A stretch of 64,000 nucleotides of DNA from Prunella strophiata (taxonomy: Eukaryota; Chordata; Aves; Passeriformes; Prunellidae), in NCBI GenBank assembly GCA_036583965.1, contig JAZBQD010000018.1, forward strand, positions 68,921,785-68,985,784, given 5' to 3'. How positions within the stretch are numbered: position 1 is the first letter of the stretch; every line of letters starts with the position of its first letter. Below the pieces are notes generated by a model. The model saw only the letters and a program-made list of their open reading frames with translations. It ran no database searches and was not told the DNA's origin. The translations under genes were made by a program, and so were the position numbers. Shown here piece by piece: positions 25,801 through 34,300 of this stretch.

Positions 25801-28800
25801 AGAGCTGGAGAGGGACTGGGGACAAGGGACAGAGGGACAGGAGCCAGGGAATGGCTTCCACTGGGAAAGGGGACATTGGGATCTTGGCCATTGGGAATTC
25901 CTGGCTGGAATGGAATTCCCAGATTTGCTGTGGCTGCTCCTGGATCCCTGGAATTAATTAATCCAAGGCCAGGTTGGATCCACCTGGGACAGTGGGAGCT
26001 GTCCCTGAACATGGATGGGGTGGGAATGGATGGGATTTGAGGGCTTTTCCAACCCAAACCATTCCAGGATTCTGGAGATCTTTTGCACTGGGAGAGCTGG
26101 GAATGTTCCCCTGGAGAAGGGAAATTCCAGGGAATCCTCAGAGTCCCTGAAGGGGCTCCAGGAGAGCTGGAGAGGGACTGGGGACAAGGGACAGAGGGAC
26201 AGGAGCCAGGGAATGGCTTCCACTGGGAAAGGGGAGATTGGGATGGGATCTTGGGAATTGGGAATTGCTGGGAGTGGAATTCCCAGCTTTGCTGTGGCTG
26301 CCCCTGGATCCCTGGCAGTGCCCAAGGCCAAGGTGGACATTGGGGTTGGAGCTATCTGGGACAGTGGGAGGTGTCCCTGGATGGGTTTAAGGTCCCTTCT
26401 AACCCAACCCATTCCAGGATCTGCTCTCCCACAGCTGCCCTCTGGCTGCTGGCAGGCACTGGGGGCAGGGGGAGCATTCCCAAGGGACATTTTTGGGAGC
26501 TGGAATTGCATCTCTTAACGAAGAAACCCCGAGCTCCACCAGCCTGAGCACCACAAACCCCTTCAGGAGCCAGAGCTGACACAGACCCAGCTTTTGGGAT
26601 CACCCAAATCCATTCCAATGCTCCAACAGAATCTCCCTCCCATTGCCACCAGCCCTGGCCCAAACCAGGAACCCCTTATGAAGATTTCCAGATGAAATCA
26701 TCCCAGATCTGTGGCTATAAGTCCCTGAATGATCCCAGTGCCACGTCCATCTCTGGAGGAGCCACGTGCAGGCTCACAAGGATTTAAGTTTAAGATAATT
26801 ATGGGTATTAGAGCTGCTCTAATGAACCAGCTCCTCTCCTCACACACAGCTCTGCTCCCTAAATCCAGAATATATCAACTCTCTTCCCACACAAAGATCC
26901 AATCAATGCAGCAGCAGGGAGAAAATGCAATTTAACCCATGGGAAATGGTGTTGGGTGCTTTGGGCTGTTCCCTGAAACTCCTCAGGGATGGGTAGGGGA
27001 GGTTTTTTATCCTAAATCCATGAGAAGGAGCTTGTGGCACCACCACAGATGGGAGAATTCCTGGCTCTTGGGGGGATTGGAGAGGAGATGCCAGTGTTTA
27101 CTCCAGCTCTTTTCCATGGAATCATCCCTTTGCAGCACCAGATGCTGCTCAGCTCCTGGCCCCAGAGTGTCACATCAAAATAATCACCACAGACTCCCTT
27201 GGGGACACAAAGAGCTGCCCATAGGAGTGTCACCCAGCCTGAGGAACAGCCTGGAAAGTCAGCCCTGGGCTCACCCAGGCCCTGCCACAGACACGGTTTG
27301 GGCAGCTGGGGTGAGGTGGGGTTTGGAGCGGATCGGATTATCCGTCCCTTCAAAGGATTAACGGGGCCTGGGGTGGCCCCTCTGCCTTCAACAGAGCAGC
27401 TGGGACCTGCTCCGGGCTGGAATGGGCCTGGCTGCTCCTGCAGGGAGAGTGGGACAACACCGGGACAACACCGGGATAACACCGGGATAACAAACACACA
27501 CTGACACGGCTGCTCCTGCAGGGAGACTGGGATAACACTGGGACAACACCAGGATAACAACTGGACACTGACATGGCTGCTCCTGCAGGGAGAGCAGGAC
27601 AACACCGAGATAACACCCGAACACAGACCCGGCCACTCCAGCATGGACACCAGGATAACACTGGGATAACACTGGGATAACACCCGGACACTGACCCAGC
27701 TGCTCCTGCATGGAGACTGGGATAACACCTGGATAACACCAGGAAAACAACCAGACACTGACCCAACCATTCCTGCATGGACACCAGGATAACACTGGGA
27801 TAACAACTGGACACTGACTCAGCTGCTCCAGCATGAAGACCATGATAACACCGGGATAACAGCCGGACACTGACCCAGCCGTGAGCAGCTGGTCACCCTG
27901 GCATGGGATGGGAGCAGGTGCCCGGCAGAGAGGGAGGCCCAGCCCCAGGACACACCAGGAACCCAGCCCTGGCACACGGAATGCCACCGGGAGGATGAAA
28001 GAACAGGGATGTCACTGGAGGGGGACAAATCCATCTGATCCATGTGAGGGACAATCCCAGGATCAAACTGGCTGCAGCAGCAGGGGACAGGTGACCTGAG
28101 GTGACAGAGCCAGATCCCCAGGACAGTGACAGTCACAGATCCATGGTCCCCAGGACAGTGACAGAGCCAGATCCCCAGGACAGTGACAGTCACAGATCCA
28201 TGGTCCCCAGGACAGTGACAGTCACAGATCCATGGTCCCCAGGACAGTGACAGTCACAGATCCATGGTCCCCAGGACAGTGACAGTCACAGATCCATGGT
28301 CCCCAGGACAGTGACAGTCACAGATCCATGGTCCCCAGGACAGTGACAGTCACAGATCCATGGTCCCCAGGACAGTGACAGTCACAGATCCATGGTCCCC
28401 AGGACAGTGACAGATCCAGGGTCCTCAGGACAGTGACAGTCACAGATCCATGGTCCCCAGGACAGTGACAGATCCAGGGTCCTCAGGACAGTGACAGTCA
28501 CAGATCCATGGTCCTCAGGACAGTGACAGAGCCAGATCCCCAGGACAGGGACAGTGACAGATCCAGGGTCCTCAGGACAGTGACAGAGCCAGATCCCCAG
28601 GACAGGGACAGTGACAGATCCAGGGTCCTCAGGACAGTGACAATGACAGTCACAGATCCATGGTCCCCAGGACAGTGACAGTCACAGATCCATGGTCCCC
28701 AGGACAGTGACAGTCACAGATCCAGGATCCTCAGGACAGTGACAGTCACAGATCCATGATCCCCAGGACAGTGACAGTCACAGACCCATGATCCCCAGGA

Positions 28801-31800
28801 CAGTGACAGCCACAGATCCATGGTCCTCAGGACAGTGACAGTCACAGATCCATGGTCCCCAGGACAGTGACAGATCCAGGGTCCTCAGGACAGTGACAGT
28901 CACAGATCCATGGTCCCCAGGACAGTGACAGTCACAGATCCATGGTCCCCAGGACAGTGACAGTCACAGATCCATGGTCCCCAGGACAGTGACAGTCACA
29001 GATCCATGGTCCCCAGGACAGTGACAGTCACAGATCCATGATCCTCAGGACAGTGACAGTCACAGATCCATGGTCCCCAGGACAGTGACAGTCACAGATC
29101 CATGGTCCCCAGGACAGTGACAGTCACAGATCCATGGTCCCCAGGACAGTGACAGTCACAGATCCATGGTCCCCAGGACAGTGACAGTCACAGATCCATG
29201 GTCCCCAGGACAGTGACAGTCACAGATCCATGGTCCCCAGGACAGTGACAGTCACAGATCCATGGTCCCCAGGACAGTGACAGATCCAGGGTCCTCAGGA
29301 CAGTGACAGATCCAGGGTCCTCAGGACAGTGACAGATCCAGGGTCCTCAGGACAGTGACAGAGCCAGATCCCCAGGACAGTGACAGTCACAGATCCATGG
29401 TCCCCAGGACAGTGACAGTCACAGATCCATGGTCCCCAGGACAGTGACAGATCCAGGGTCCTCAGGACAGTGACAGATCCAGGGTCCTCAGGACAGTGAC
29501 AGATCCAGGGTCCTCAGGACAGTGACAGTCACAGATCCATGATCCTCAGGACAGTGACAGTCACAGATCCATGGTCCCCAGGACAGTGACAGTGACAGAT
29601 CTAGGGTCCTCAGGACAGTGACAGTCACAGATCCATGGTCCTCAGGACAGTGACAGAGCCAGATCCCCAGGACAGGGACAGTGACAGATCCAGGGTCCTC
29701 AGGACAGTGACAGATCCAGGGTCCTCAGGACAGTGACAGTCACAGATCCATGATCCTCAGGACAGTGACAGATCCAGGGTCCTCAGGACAGTGACAGTCA
29801 CAGATCCATGGTCCCCAGGACAGTGACAGATCCAGGGTCCTCAGGACAGTGACAGATCCAGGGTCCTCAGGACAGTGACAGTCACAGATCCTCAGGACAG
29901 TGACAGTCACAGATCCATGATCCTCAGGACAGTGACAGTCACAGATCCATGATCCTCAGGACAGTGACAGTCACAGATCCTCAGGACAGTGACAGTCACA
30001 GATCCATGATCCTCAGGACAGTGACAGATCCAGGGTCCTCAGGACAGTGACAGATCCAGGGTCCTCAGGACAGTGACAGATCCAGGGTCCTCAGGACAGT
30101 GACAGATCCAGGGTCCTCAGGACAGTGACAGATCCAGGGTCCTCAGGACAGTGACAGATCCAGGGTCCTCAGGACAGTGACAGTCACAGATCCATGGTCC
30201 CCAGGACAGTGACAGATCCAGGGTCCTCAGGACAGTGACAGTCACAGATCCATGGTCCCCAGGACAGTGACAGATCCAGGGTCCTCAGGACAGTGACAGA
30301 GCCAGATCCCCAGGACAGGGACAGTGACAGATCCAGGGTCCTCAGGACAGTGACAGTCACAGATCCTCAGGACAGTGACAGACACAGATCCACAGTCCCC
30401 AGGACAGTGGCAGTCACAGATCCTCAGGACAGTGACAGTCACAGATCCAGGGTCCCCAGGACAGTGACAGTCACAGATCCTCAGGACAGTGACAGATCCA
30501 GGGTCCTCAGGACAGTGACAGTCACAGATCCATGATCCTCAGGACAGTGACAGTCACAGATCCATGATCCTCAGGACAGTGACAGTCACAGATCCATGGT
30601 CCCCAGGACAGTGACAGTGACAGTCACAGATCCATGGTCCCCAGGACAGTGACAGTGACAGATCCAGGGTCCTCAGGACAGTGACTGTCACCCAACCAGG
30701 ATCCCCAGGACAGTGACAGTCACAGATCCTCAGGACAGTGACAGAGCCAGATCCCCAGGACAGTGACAGTCACAGATCCATGATCCTCAGGACAGTGACA
30801 GTCACAGATCCATGGTCCCCAGGACAGTGACAGATCCAGATCCTCAGGACAGTGACTGTCACAGATCCAGGGTCCTCAGGACAGTGACAGTCACAGATCC
30901 ATGGTCCCCAGGACAGTGACAGACACAGATCCACAGTCCTCAGGACAGTGACAGATCCAGATCCTCAGGACAGTGACAGATCCAGGGTCCTCAGGACAGT
31001 GACAGTCACACCCCCATGATTGCCAGGACAGTGACAGTCACAGATCCATGATCCTCAGGACAGTGACAGTCACAGATCCTCAGGACAGTGACAGCCACAG
31101 ATCCTCAGGACAGTGACAGTCACAGATCCTCAGGACAGTGACAGTCACACCCCCATGATCCTCAGGACAGTGACAGTCACAGATCCTCAGGACAGTGACA
31201 GTCACACCCCCGTGATCCTAATCCCAGGCACAGCCCCGAGCAGACAGCGGGGACACAGCGGGGACACGGAGCAGCTGCAAAGCCACCAGAACAAGGACAA
31301 AGGAGTCAGAACCCAACATTCCAAACAGGAATTCCACCTCAGCAGAGCCCCTTGGAGCTGGCAGGACCAGGATGAGGGATCCACACGGCCCCTGAAGCCT
31401 CAGGGACATGCAGACACCTGGATCTGGGGGACACAAGGAGGGGACACTTGGGGACAGGTGCTCCCCTCCTCTCTCCACAGGCTCTCAGCAGATTCCACAT
31501 TGCTCCTCTCCTCTGGACTTCCCATGGACAATCAGAGCTCTTTGGATCATTTCTCCACCCAAAAATCAACACTGAAGCAGCTGGAAAGCAAATCTGGACC
31601 AAAGAGTGCACAGGTACCACCTCCCTCCCCTCTCCCACATCTCCAGTGCCCACCTTGGCTTTTTCTCTTGGCAAAATTCCCAAGAGGGGAAAAAAAAATC
31701 CCCAAATTCCTTGCAGGGAATGATGATTTGGTGTCCCTGCCTGTGGTGGGGGCGTGGAATGAGATGGGCTTTAATGTCCATCCCAACCCAAACCATTCTG

Positions 31801-33760
31801 GGATTCTTTGCCAAGACCTTTGGAGTTTCAGCTCATCCTTGCACAGAAGATTTTTGCCTTCAATAATTGTCACAAACCAGGTGGGTTTGAGTGTCCCCAA
31901 GAGGAGCCAGAGCCCAGGGACAGGACAGCCCTGAGAAGGTGCCACTTGTCCCCAAGTCACCGGAGGGTTTAGGGCTTATAAAAATATCACTGAGGGTGAC
32001 AGTGAGGGTGACAGTGAGGGTGACAGTGAGGGTGACAGTGAGGGTGACAGTGAGGGTGACAGTGAGGGTGACAGTGAGGGTGACAGTGAGGGTGACAGTG
32101 AGGGTGACAGTGAGGGTGACAGTGAGGGTGACAGTGAGGGTGACAGTGAGGGTGACAGTGAGGGTGACAGTGAGGGTGACAGTGAGGGTGACAGTGAGGG
32201 TGACAGTGAGGGTGACAGTGAGGGTGACAGTGAGGGTGACAGTGAGGGTGACAGTGAGGGTGACAGTGAGGGTGACAGTGAGGGTGACAGTGAGGGTGAC
32301 AGTGAGGGTGACAGTGAGGGTGACAGTGAGGGTGACAGTGAGGGTGACAGTGAGGGTGACAGTGAGGGTGACAGTGAGGGTGACAGTGAGGGTGACAGTG
32401 AGGGTGACAGTGAGGGTGACAGTGAGGGTGACAGTGAGGGTGACAGTGAGGGTGACAGTGAGGGTGACAGTGAGGGTGACAGTGAGGGTGACAGTGAGGG
32501 TGACAGTGAGGGTGACAGTGAGGGTGACAGTGAGGGTGACAGTGAGGGTGACAGTGAGGGTGACAGTGAGGGTGACAGTGAGGGTGACAGTGAGGGTGAC
32601 AGTGAGGGTGACAGTGAGGGTGACAGTGAGGGTGACAGTGAGGGTGACAGTGAGGGTGACAGTGAGGGTGACAGTGAGGGTGACAGTGAGGGTGACAGTG
32701 AGGGTGACAGTGAGGGTGACAGTGAGGGTGACAGTGAGGGTGACAGTGAGGGTGACAGTGAGGGTGACAGTGAGGGTGACAGTGAGGGTGACAGTGAGGG
32801 TGACAGTGAGGGTGACAGTGAGGGTGACAGTGAGGGTGACAGTGAGGGTGACAGTGAGGGTGACAGTGAGGGTGACAGTGAGGGTGACAGTGAGGGTGAC
32901 AGTGAGGGTGACAGTGAGGGTGACAGTGAGGGTGACAGTGAGGGTGACAGTGAGGGTGACAGTGAGGGTGACAGTGAGGGTGACAGTGAGGGTGACAGTG
33001 AGGGTGACAGTGAGGGTGACAGTGAGGGTGACAGTGAGGGTGACAGTGAGGGTGACAGTGAGGGTGACAGTGAGGGTGACAGTGAGGGTGACAGTGAGGG
33101 TGACAGTGAGGGTGACAGTGAGGGTGACAGTGAGGGTGACAGTGAGGGTGACAGTGAGGGTGACAGTGAGGGTGACAGTGAGGGTGACAGTGAGGGTGAC
33201 AGTGAGGGTGACAGTGAGGGTGACAGTGAGGGTGACAGTGAGGGTGACAGTGAGGGTGACAGTGAGGGTGACAGTGAGGGTGACAGTGAGGGTGACAGTG
33301 AGGGTGACAGTGAGGGTGACAGTGAGGGTGACAGTGAGGGTGACAGTGAGGGTGACAGTGAGGGTGACAGTGAGGGTGACAGTGAGGGTGACAGTGAGGG
33401 TGACAGTGAGGGTGACAGTGAGGGTGACAGTGAGGGTGACAGTGAGGGTGACAGTGAGGGTGACAGTGAGGGTGACAGTGAGGGTGACAGTGAGGGTGAC
33501 AGTGAGGGTGACAGTGAGGGTGACAGTGAGGGTGACAGTGAGGGTGACAGTGAGGGTGACAGTGAGGGTGACAGTGAGGGTGACAGTGAGGGTGACAGTG
33601 AGGGTGACAGTGAGGGTGACAGTGAGGGTGACAGTGAGGGTGACAGTGAGGGTGACAGTGAGGGTGACAGTGAGGGTGACAGTGAGGGTGACAGTGAGGG
33701 TGACGATGGCCCCGGCATGCGGGAAGGGACAAACGGCACCTTTTTGGGCTTGGCTCCGCG
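1635..33760 (-). CDS. DCTN1: DCTN1, dynactin subunit 1 (p150Glued), partial gene, about 19 exons
   Basis: Dynactin p150Glued links cytoplasmic dynein to cargo and microtubules. Exons on the minus strand, read from high to low coordinates, give in order the basic linker, the Ser/Pro/Thr-rich linker, the first coiled coil ([30 protein letters not shown]), the charged coiled coil ([25 protein letters not shown]), [33 protein letters not shown] and [15 protein letters not shown], then KHLTWVVAV. This is the family order. CAP-Gly exons were not found between the first exon seen and the gap, and the C-terminal third lies beyond base 1. Many exons below 12.1 kb hold one-base indels that break the frame, while donors (GT) and acceptors (AG) stay intact. 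Orientation relative to C2orf81 and WDR54 matches the human locus. Identification is firm; exact exon ends are approximate. Confidence 0.95.
2485..2634 (-). CDS. DCTN1: DCTN1 exon, [11 protein letters not shown]... (copy A of a duplicated exon)
   Basis: A second copy of the same exon, 150 nt, about 1.16 kb from copy B. It reads [12 protein letters not shown] and later KKIRRQ, with indels at different places from copy B. Both splice sites are present. It is either a real tandem exon duplication or a second haplotype or read path retained in the assembly. Confidence 0.8.
3641..3792 (-). CDS. DCTN1: DCTN1 exon, [17 protein letters not shown] (copy B of a duplicated exon)
   Basis: A 152-nt exon with acceptor CCCCAG and donor GTGAGG reads [19 protein letters not shown], then frame-broken RQFCKKIRRRMPGT and GIP-AAL tracts. 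It is the better preserved of two copies and has upstream order in the gene. Confidence 0.92.
4538..4598 (-). CDS. DCTN1: DCTN1 exon, [19 protein letters not shown] with multiplied donor
   Basis: After CCCACAG the exon reads [12 protein letters not shown] and CRLRAFL. The exon end CTTCCTCC|GGTAGGATC then recurs three more times downstream, each copy with its own GTAGGA or GTAGCA, so the true donor is ambiguous among four. The last copies (…CCTCCAG|GTAGG) fit the expected final Gln best. Confidence 0.82.
4999..5065 (-). CDS. DCTN1: DCTN1 exon, HLYSI...ADQ.EDC
   Basis: A 67-nt exon between CAACAG and GTGAGT. In corrected frames it gives Hx[14 protein letters not shown] and ENIK, matching the short exon after KAIKYYQ in the family. 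Confidence 0.72.
5110..5475. repeat. Purine-rich degenerate GAAA/GAGA tract
   Basis: A patch rich in gaaagagaaagaaagagaaa, atypical of the GC-rich flanks, lies in a DCTN1 intron. The second half (5320-5475) is irregular and could be low-quality sequence. No exon recognised. Confidence 0.6.
5645..5810 (-). CDS. DCTN1: DCTN1 exon, KKVG.LYPEMSV...NVEPIT
   Basis: The exon contains [10 protein letters not shown], fragments of the HERSL..IEL tract, NVEPIT and KAI..KY, ending at donor GTGGGG. The family has KVGxLYPEMSxHERSLDF and NVEPLTKAIKYYQ here. The acceptor is uncertain within about 15 bases. Confidence 0.85.
5990..6780. repeat. Approximately 80-bp minisatellite in DCTN1 intron
   Basis: About nine imperfect units share caaaattccttcatgtgtca, a gagaaggagaagggg segment and cacagag. 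They include poly-T up to 20 at about 6678-6698. No coding signal. Confidence 0.85.
6883..7049 (-). CDS. DCTN1: DCTN1 exon, LI.K.A..EL...AAGLVYS...KYEQ
   Basis: In mixed frames the exon gives pieces for LIRK, FELSE, GLRGA, the AGLVYS tract and LHKYEQ, the order expected between PRLICK and LYPEMS. It is locally very GC-rich. Ends are approximate because of frame noise; the donor used is GTACCC. Confidence 0.75.
7240..7810. repeat. CR1-like fragment followed by about 60-bp minisatellite
   Basis: Positions 7240-7310 carry the avian CR1 3'-end hallmark in reverse (ggttggaaaagttt...catcgagtccaac). From 7320 to 7810 imperfect units share acatccacagagctgttaaa and gggatgggaactcc. Confidence 0.7.
8007..8181 (-). 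CDS. DCTN1: DCTN1 exon, AIE..ELRQ...SRPRLICK region
   Basis: The exon opens with the first bases of AIEMELRQ (one A lost) and continues with fragments for [16 protein letters not shown], a DHD tract, VLVL and PRLICK before donor GTGGGA. Order and spacing match the inter-coil domain; the frame breaks at least three times. Confidence 0.87.
8250..8840 (-). mobile_element. CR1-like LINE 3' fragment(s), reverse orientation
   Basis: The reverse strand carries the CR1-type series ctgtggctgNccctggatcc, caaggccaggNtggNc and gggaggtgtccNtg, ending in a ggtcccttccaacc-type tail. Another reversed piece lies at about 9225-9400. Established knowledge: CR1 dominates avian interspersed repeats. Confidence 0.7.
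8885..9002 (-). CDS. DCTN1: DCTN1 exon, DVNRELMSQ...FDFKIKFAE
   Basis: After acceptor CAG the exon reads DVNRELMSQ, a disturbed Gln/Pro-rich stretch, then [10 protein letters not shown] and a remnant of TKAHAK before GTAGGG. This is the end of the first coiled-coil block and the start of the inter-coil domain. Confidence 0.92.
9564..9765 (-). CDS. DCTN1: DCTN1 exon, EAMNE...NDELQENAR...
   Basis: The exon begins EAMNE and contains NDELQENAR, then out-of-frame pieces corresponding to the [21 protein letters not shown] region, and ends at donor GTGAGG. Small indels break the frame repeatedly. Length of about 202 nt is near the expected value. Confidence 0.85.
9903..10013 (-). CDS. DCTN1: DCTN1 exon, EEMVE...[15 protein letters not shown]
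   Basis: The exon reads [10 protein letters not shown], then in another frame [18 protein letters not shown], ending at donor GTGGAA. Its acceptor CAG (10014-10016) sits inside the first unit of a roughly 31-bp minisatellite that extends to about 10.6 kb. Confidence 0.88.
10014..10600. repeat. Approximately 31-bp minisatellite starting at a DCTN1 acceptor
   Basis: About 20 imperfect copies share gtgtgccaggacacacatcc followed by caatccatct. The first unit contains the acceptor of the exon at 9903-10013. Confidence 0.9.
10788..10955 (-). CDS. DCTN1: DCTN1 exon, coiled coil (LQKQMEKKN...VDELKEQ region)
   Basis: Nucleotides resolve into fragments for [28 protein letters not shown] and VDEL, the expected order, but in shifting frames because of multiple small insertions. 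The donor GTGAGG is intact and the acceptor near 10956 is plausible. The length (168 nt) is close to that expected. Confidence 0.8.
11482..11570 (-). CDS. DCTN1: DCTN1 exon, [10 protein letters not shown]...KQLEEQ
   Basis: The exon starts in [10 protein letters not shown], then one extra G shifts to the frame giving [15 protein letters not shown] before donor GTGGGA. The two halves together match the continuous family sequence, so a homopolymer error is the simplest explanation of the break. Confidence 0.9.
11575..11810 (-). mobile_element. CR1-like LINE 3' fragment, reverse
   Basis: It contains in reverse orientation the CR1 tail motifs (ttggtttggggtgggagg, acacctcccactacccaggg, tccagccctggctctggaca). 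Confidence 0.65.
11852..12061 (-). CDS. DCTN1: DCTN1 exon, coiled coil (ADTADAIEM...AESLQQEV)
   Basis: The exon contains ADTADAIEM and [17 protein letters not shown] followed by a recognisable LKEKVD and FLKHEI. Several one-base gains or losses shift the frame near both ends. Acceptor and donor are canonical. A minisatellite begins about 30 bases upstream of the acceptor. Confidence 0.9.
12085..12285. repeat. 20-bp minisatellite near a DCTN1 acceptor
   Basis: About ten copies of accctggagagaccccacaa lie about 30 bases upstream (in transcript sense) of the exon at 11852-12061. Confidence 0.9.
12365..12845. mobile_element. AT-rich insertion, possible retroelement or LTR fragment
   Basis: An abrupt AT-rich block inside GC-rich intron, with poly-A runs, cttcttcttctttttcttg and atataaat-like stretches. 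No open reading frame and no clear terminal repeat or target duplication could be found. It may be a solo LTR or an old retroelement end. Confidence 0.4.
13140..13285. repeat. Short minisatellite (acctggagagacagagag core)
   Basis: About five to six imperfect units in the intron following the exon at 13489-13686. Confidence 0.75.
13489..13686 (-). CDS. DCTN1: DCTN1 exon, first coiled coil
   Basis: A 198-nt exon, 66 residues, begins [20 protein letters not shown] and ends [13 protein letters not shown] before GTGAGT. The heptad pattern and sequence match the start of the dynein-binding coiled coil of p150Glued. The frame is fully open, unlike exons below 12.1 kb. Confidence 0.97.
13860..14010 (+). 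mobile_element. CR1-like LINE fragment, forward
   Basis: The series gggaaggaattcNtggctg, gccctggcacagattgccag, agaagctgtggctgcc is the usual block upstream of the CR1 3' end. Confidence 0.6.
14790..15465. repeat. Approximately 85-bp minisatellite with (CCT)n tracts
   Basis: About eight copies contain ccctgtcccaatgctcctcc, acagcccagtgaccactccc and a variable (cct)n tract. The array stops about 40 bases from the donor of the DCTN1 exon at 15507-15695. Confidence 0.93.
15507..15695 (-). CDS. DCTN1: DCTN1 exon, Ser/Pro/Thr-rich linker
   Basis: A 189-nt phase-0 exon with clean CAG acceptor and GTGAGC donor. It encodes 63 residues beginning [12 protein letters not shown] and containing [14 protein letters not shown] and PSPTK, the conserved linker between the CAP-Gly/basic region and the first coiled coil. 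The frame is intact. Confidence 0.95.
15865..17080 (+). mobile_element. Two CR1-like LINE 3' fragments, forward, with intervening intron
   Basis: Pieces at about 15865-15990 and 16860-17080 carry agaagttgtggctgcc, ctggaagtgcccaaggccag and gggaggtgtccctgg; the second also has a tail of ggtcccttccaacccaaccc. Between them lies a short gttggcacccaatggatcat repeat (16030-16180) and otherwise featureless intron. Confidence 0.7.
17625..18850. repeat. 31-36-bp minisatellite (ggggttggcacccaatggat core)
   Basis: About 35 variable copies with ggggttggcacccaatggat and catgtttgagtg, with a higher-order pattern from 18240 to 18700 where blocks of several units recur. The array ends about 90 bases from the candidate exon at 18940. 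Confidence 0.93.
18940..18960 (-). CDS. DCTN1: Candidate DCTN1 21-nt micro-exon, SPAEETK
   Basis: A pyrimidine-rich tract ending CCTCCAG precedes 21 nt followed by GTGACAG. Phase 0 gives SPAEETK. It occupies the slot where other DCTN1 genes have a 21-nt alternatively used exon ending in Lys, but the residues are acidic rather than basic, so this rests on splice signals, length and position. A shifted frame would read APPKKPR, which is more basic but does not fit the flanking phases. Confidence 0.45.
19151..20725. repeat. 24-bp minisatellite, about 65 copies
   Basis: Near-perfect 24-bp units made of gggatcccctggcacagctc plus ccat. Variants (gggacc, aaggga) are interspersed. The unit length divides by three and has no stop in any frame, so long open frames on both strands are artefacts. 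Confidence 0.97.
20730..24100. other. DCTN1 intron, mostly unique, with small repeats
   Basis: No exon recognised. A minisatellite with core gggggacactgagccttgtc occupies about 22060-22300, and a ggcactggcacccctggNgt repeat about 23820-24080. The rest is ordinary intron with AT-rich islands near 21260 and 23660. Confidence 0.6.
24100..25040 (-). promoter_or_regulatory. CpG-rich island, candidate internal DCTN1 (p135) promoter
   Basis: The densest CG region of the DCTN1 span, with many ggccgcgg, gccgccgcc and cccgcccc elements and no TATA box visible. It surrounds the MRQAPATRK start. Its downstream end runs on to about 25040. Transcription direction is inferred from the start codon and donor on the minus strand; a bidirectional or antisense transcript is also possible. 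Confidence 0.65.
24353..24379 (-). CDS. DCTN1: DCTN1 alternative first exon of p135 / 18-nt internal exon APATRK
   Basis: On the minus strand, ATG at 24379 opens MRQAPATRK followed directly by donor GTACGG at 24352. The mammalian p135 isoform, which lacks the CAP-Gly domain, starts with a very similar MMRQAPTARK. The CAG just before the APATRK codons (24371-24373) can also serve as acceptor, so 24353-24370 would be the 18-nt basic micro-exon of full-length p150. It lies inside a CpG-rich island, between the RGAKPKK exon and the Ser/Pro-rich exon, exactly where the known gene structure places it. Confidence 0.82.
25430..26430 (+). mobile_element. Three CR1-like LINE 3' fragments in tandem, same orientation
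   Basis: Units at about 25430-25710, 25720-26080 and 26085-26430 each end in a ggNcccttccaaNccaaacc-type tail. The last two share a long block with gagaNgggaNaNtccagggaa, gagagggactggggacaagg and tcccagNtttgctgtggctg. Confidence 0.75.
26430..27450. other. DCTN1 intron without recognised features
   Basis: Non-repetitive sequence with no exon, RNA gene or repeat that I can support. Confidence 0.5.
27450..27885. repeat. Approximately 60-bp minisatellite (ataacaccgggataacac core)
   Basis: About seven imperfect higher-order units combine gggataacaccgggataaca steps with cactgacccagctgctcctg. Confidence 0.88.
28085..31215. repeat. About 31-bp minisatellite, 3.1 kb (ccaggacagtgacagtcaca core)
   Basis: About 100 or more copies of ccaggacagtgacagtcaca followed by gatccatggtcc or gatccagggtcctc. 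At least three unit types (catggtcccc, agggtcctc, gagccagatcccc) are interleaved. Confidence 0.97.
31990..33704. repeat. 12-bp minisatellite gagggtgacagt, about 143 perfect copies
   Basis: No variant copy was seen over 1.7 kb. It starts just after unique intron and ends 35 bases from the donor of the RGAKPKK exon. Open frames of VRVT, SPSL and HPHC repeats come from the 12-bp period. 31215-31985 is intron with no recognised feature. Confidence 0.98.
33740..33760 (-). CDS. DCTN1: DCTN1 micro-exon, 21 nt, RGAKPKK
   Basis: A 21-nt exon between acceptor AG (33761-33762) and donor GT (33738-33739) reads RGAKPKK in phase 0. It matches the RGxKPKK tract that follows the CAP-Gly domain in p150Glued. 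Its donor lies 35 bases from the end of a 1.7-kb 12-bp tandem array. It is the most 5' DCTN1 exon recognised in the window. Confidence 0.75.
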
Positions 33761-34029
33761 CTGCGTGAGGAGGGAACAGAAGGAAAGTTAGACAGGCCTG
33801 GAGGCTCTCCTAGGAACCCCCTGCAGGCTGCAGGAGAGGCAGGAGGGGAAATAGGATCAGGGAAATTGAAGTAAATTAAGGAGAAAACAGCCCTGGAGTC
33901 ACCCCCTTGCTCTGGATGAACCTCCTGTCCCCCACCCCAGCACGGAGGATTTGGGGAGTCCCAAGGGGAATAAATCATTTTATGGTGTAAAGAGAGGTTA
34001 AAGGGATTGGGGAGCCAGGATCTCCCAGG

Positions 34030-34300
34030 ATGCAGAGGATGTGAGGACAAGGGGGAATGGTTTCCCACTGCCAGAGGGCAGGGAGAGATGGGATATTGGG
34101 GAGGAATTCCTCCCTGTGAGGGTGGGGAGGGGCTGGGATGGAATTCCCAGATTTGCTGTGGCTGCCCCTGGATCCCTGGAAGTGCCCAAGGCCAGGTTGG
34201 GCTTTGGGGACTTGGAGCCACCTGAGATAATGGAAAATGTCCCTGGATGGGCTTTAAGGTCCCTCCCACCCCAAACCATTCCAGGATTCCATGACAAACC
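34030..34300 (+). mobile_element. CR1-like LINE 3' fragment, forward
   Basis: It contains agatttgctgtggctgcccc, ctggaagtgcccaaggccag and ggtccctcccaccccaaacc. 34300-34900 is intron or intergenic sequence with nothing recognised. Confidence 0.75.

Noticed and set aside
28085..31215. Regular roughly 31-bp spacing suggesting a CRISPR array
   Set aside because: There are no unique spacers between repeats and the context is a vertebrate intron. It is a minisatellite.
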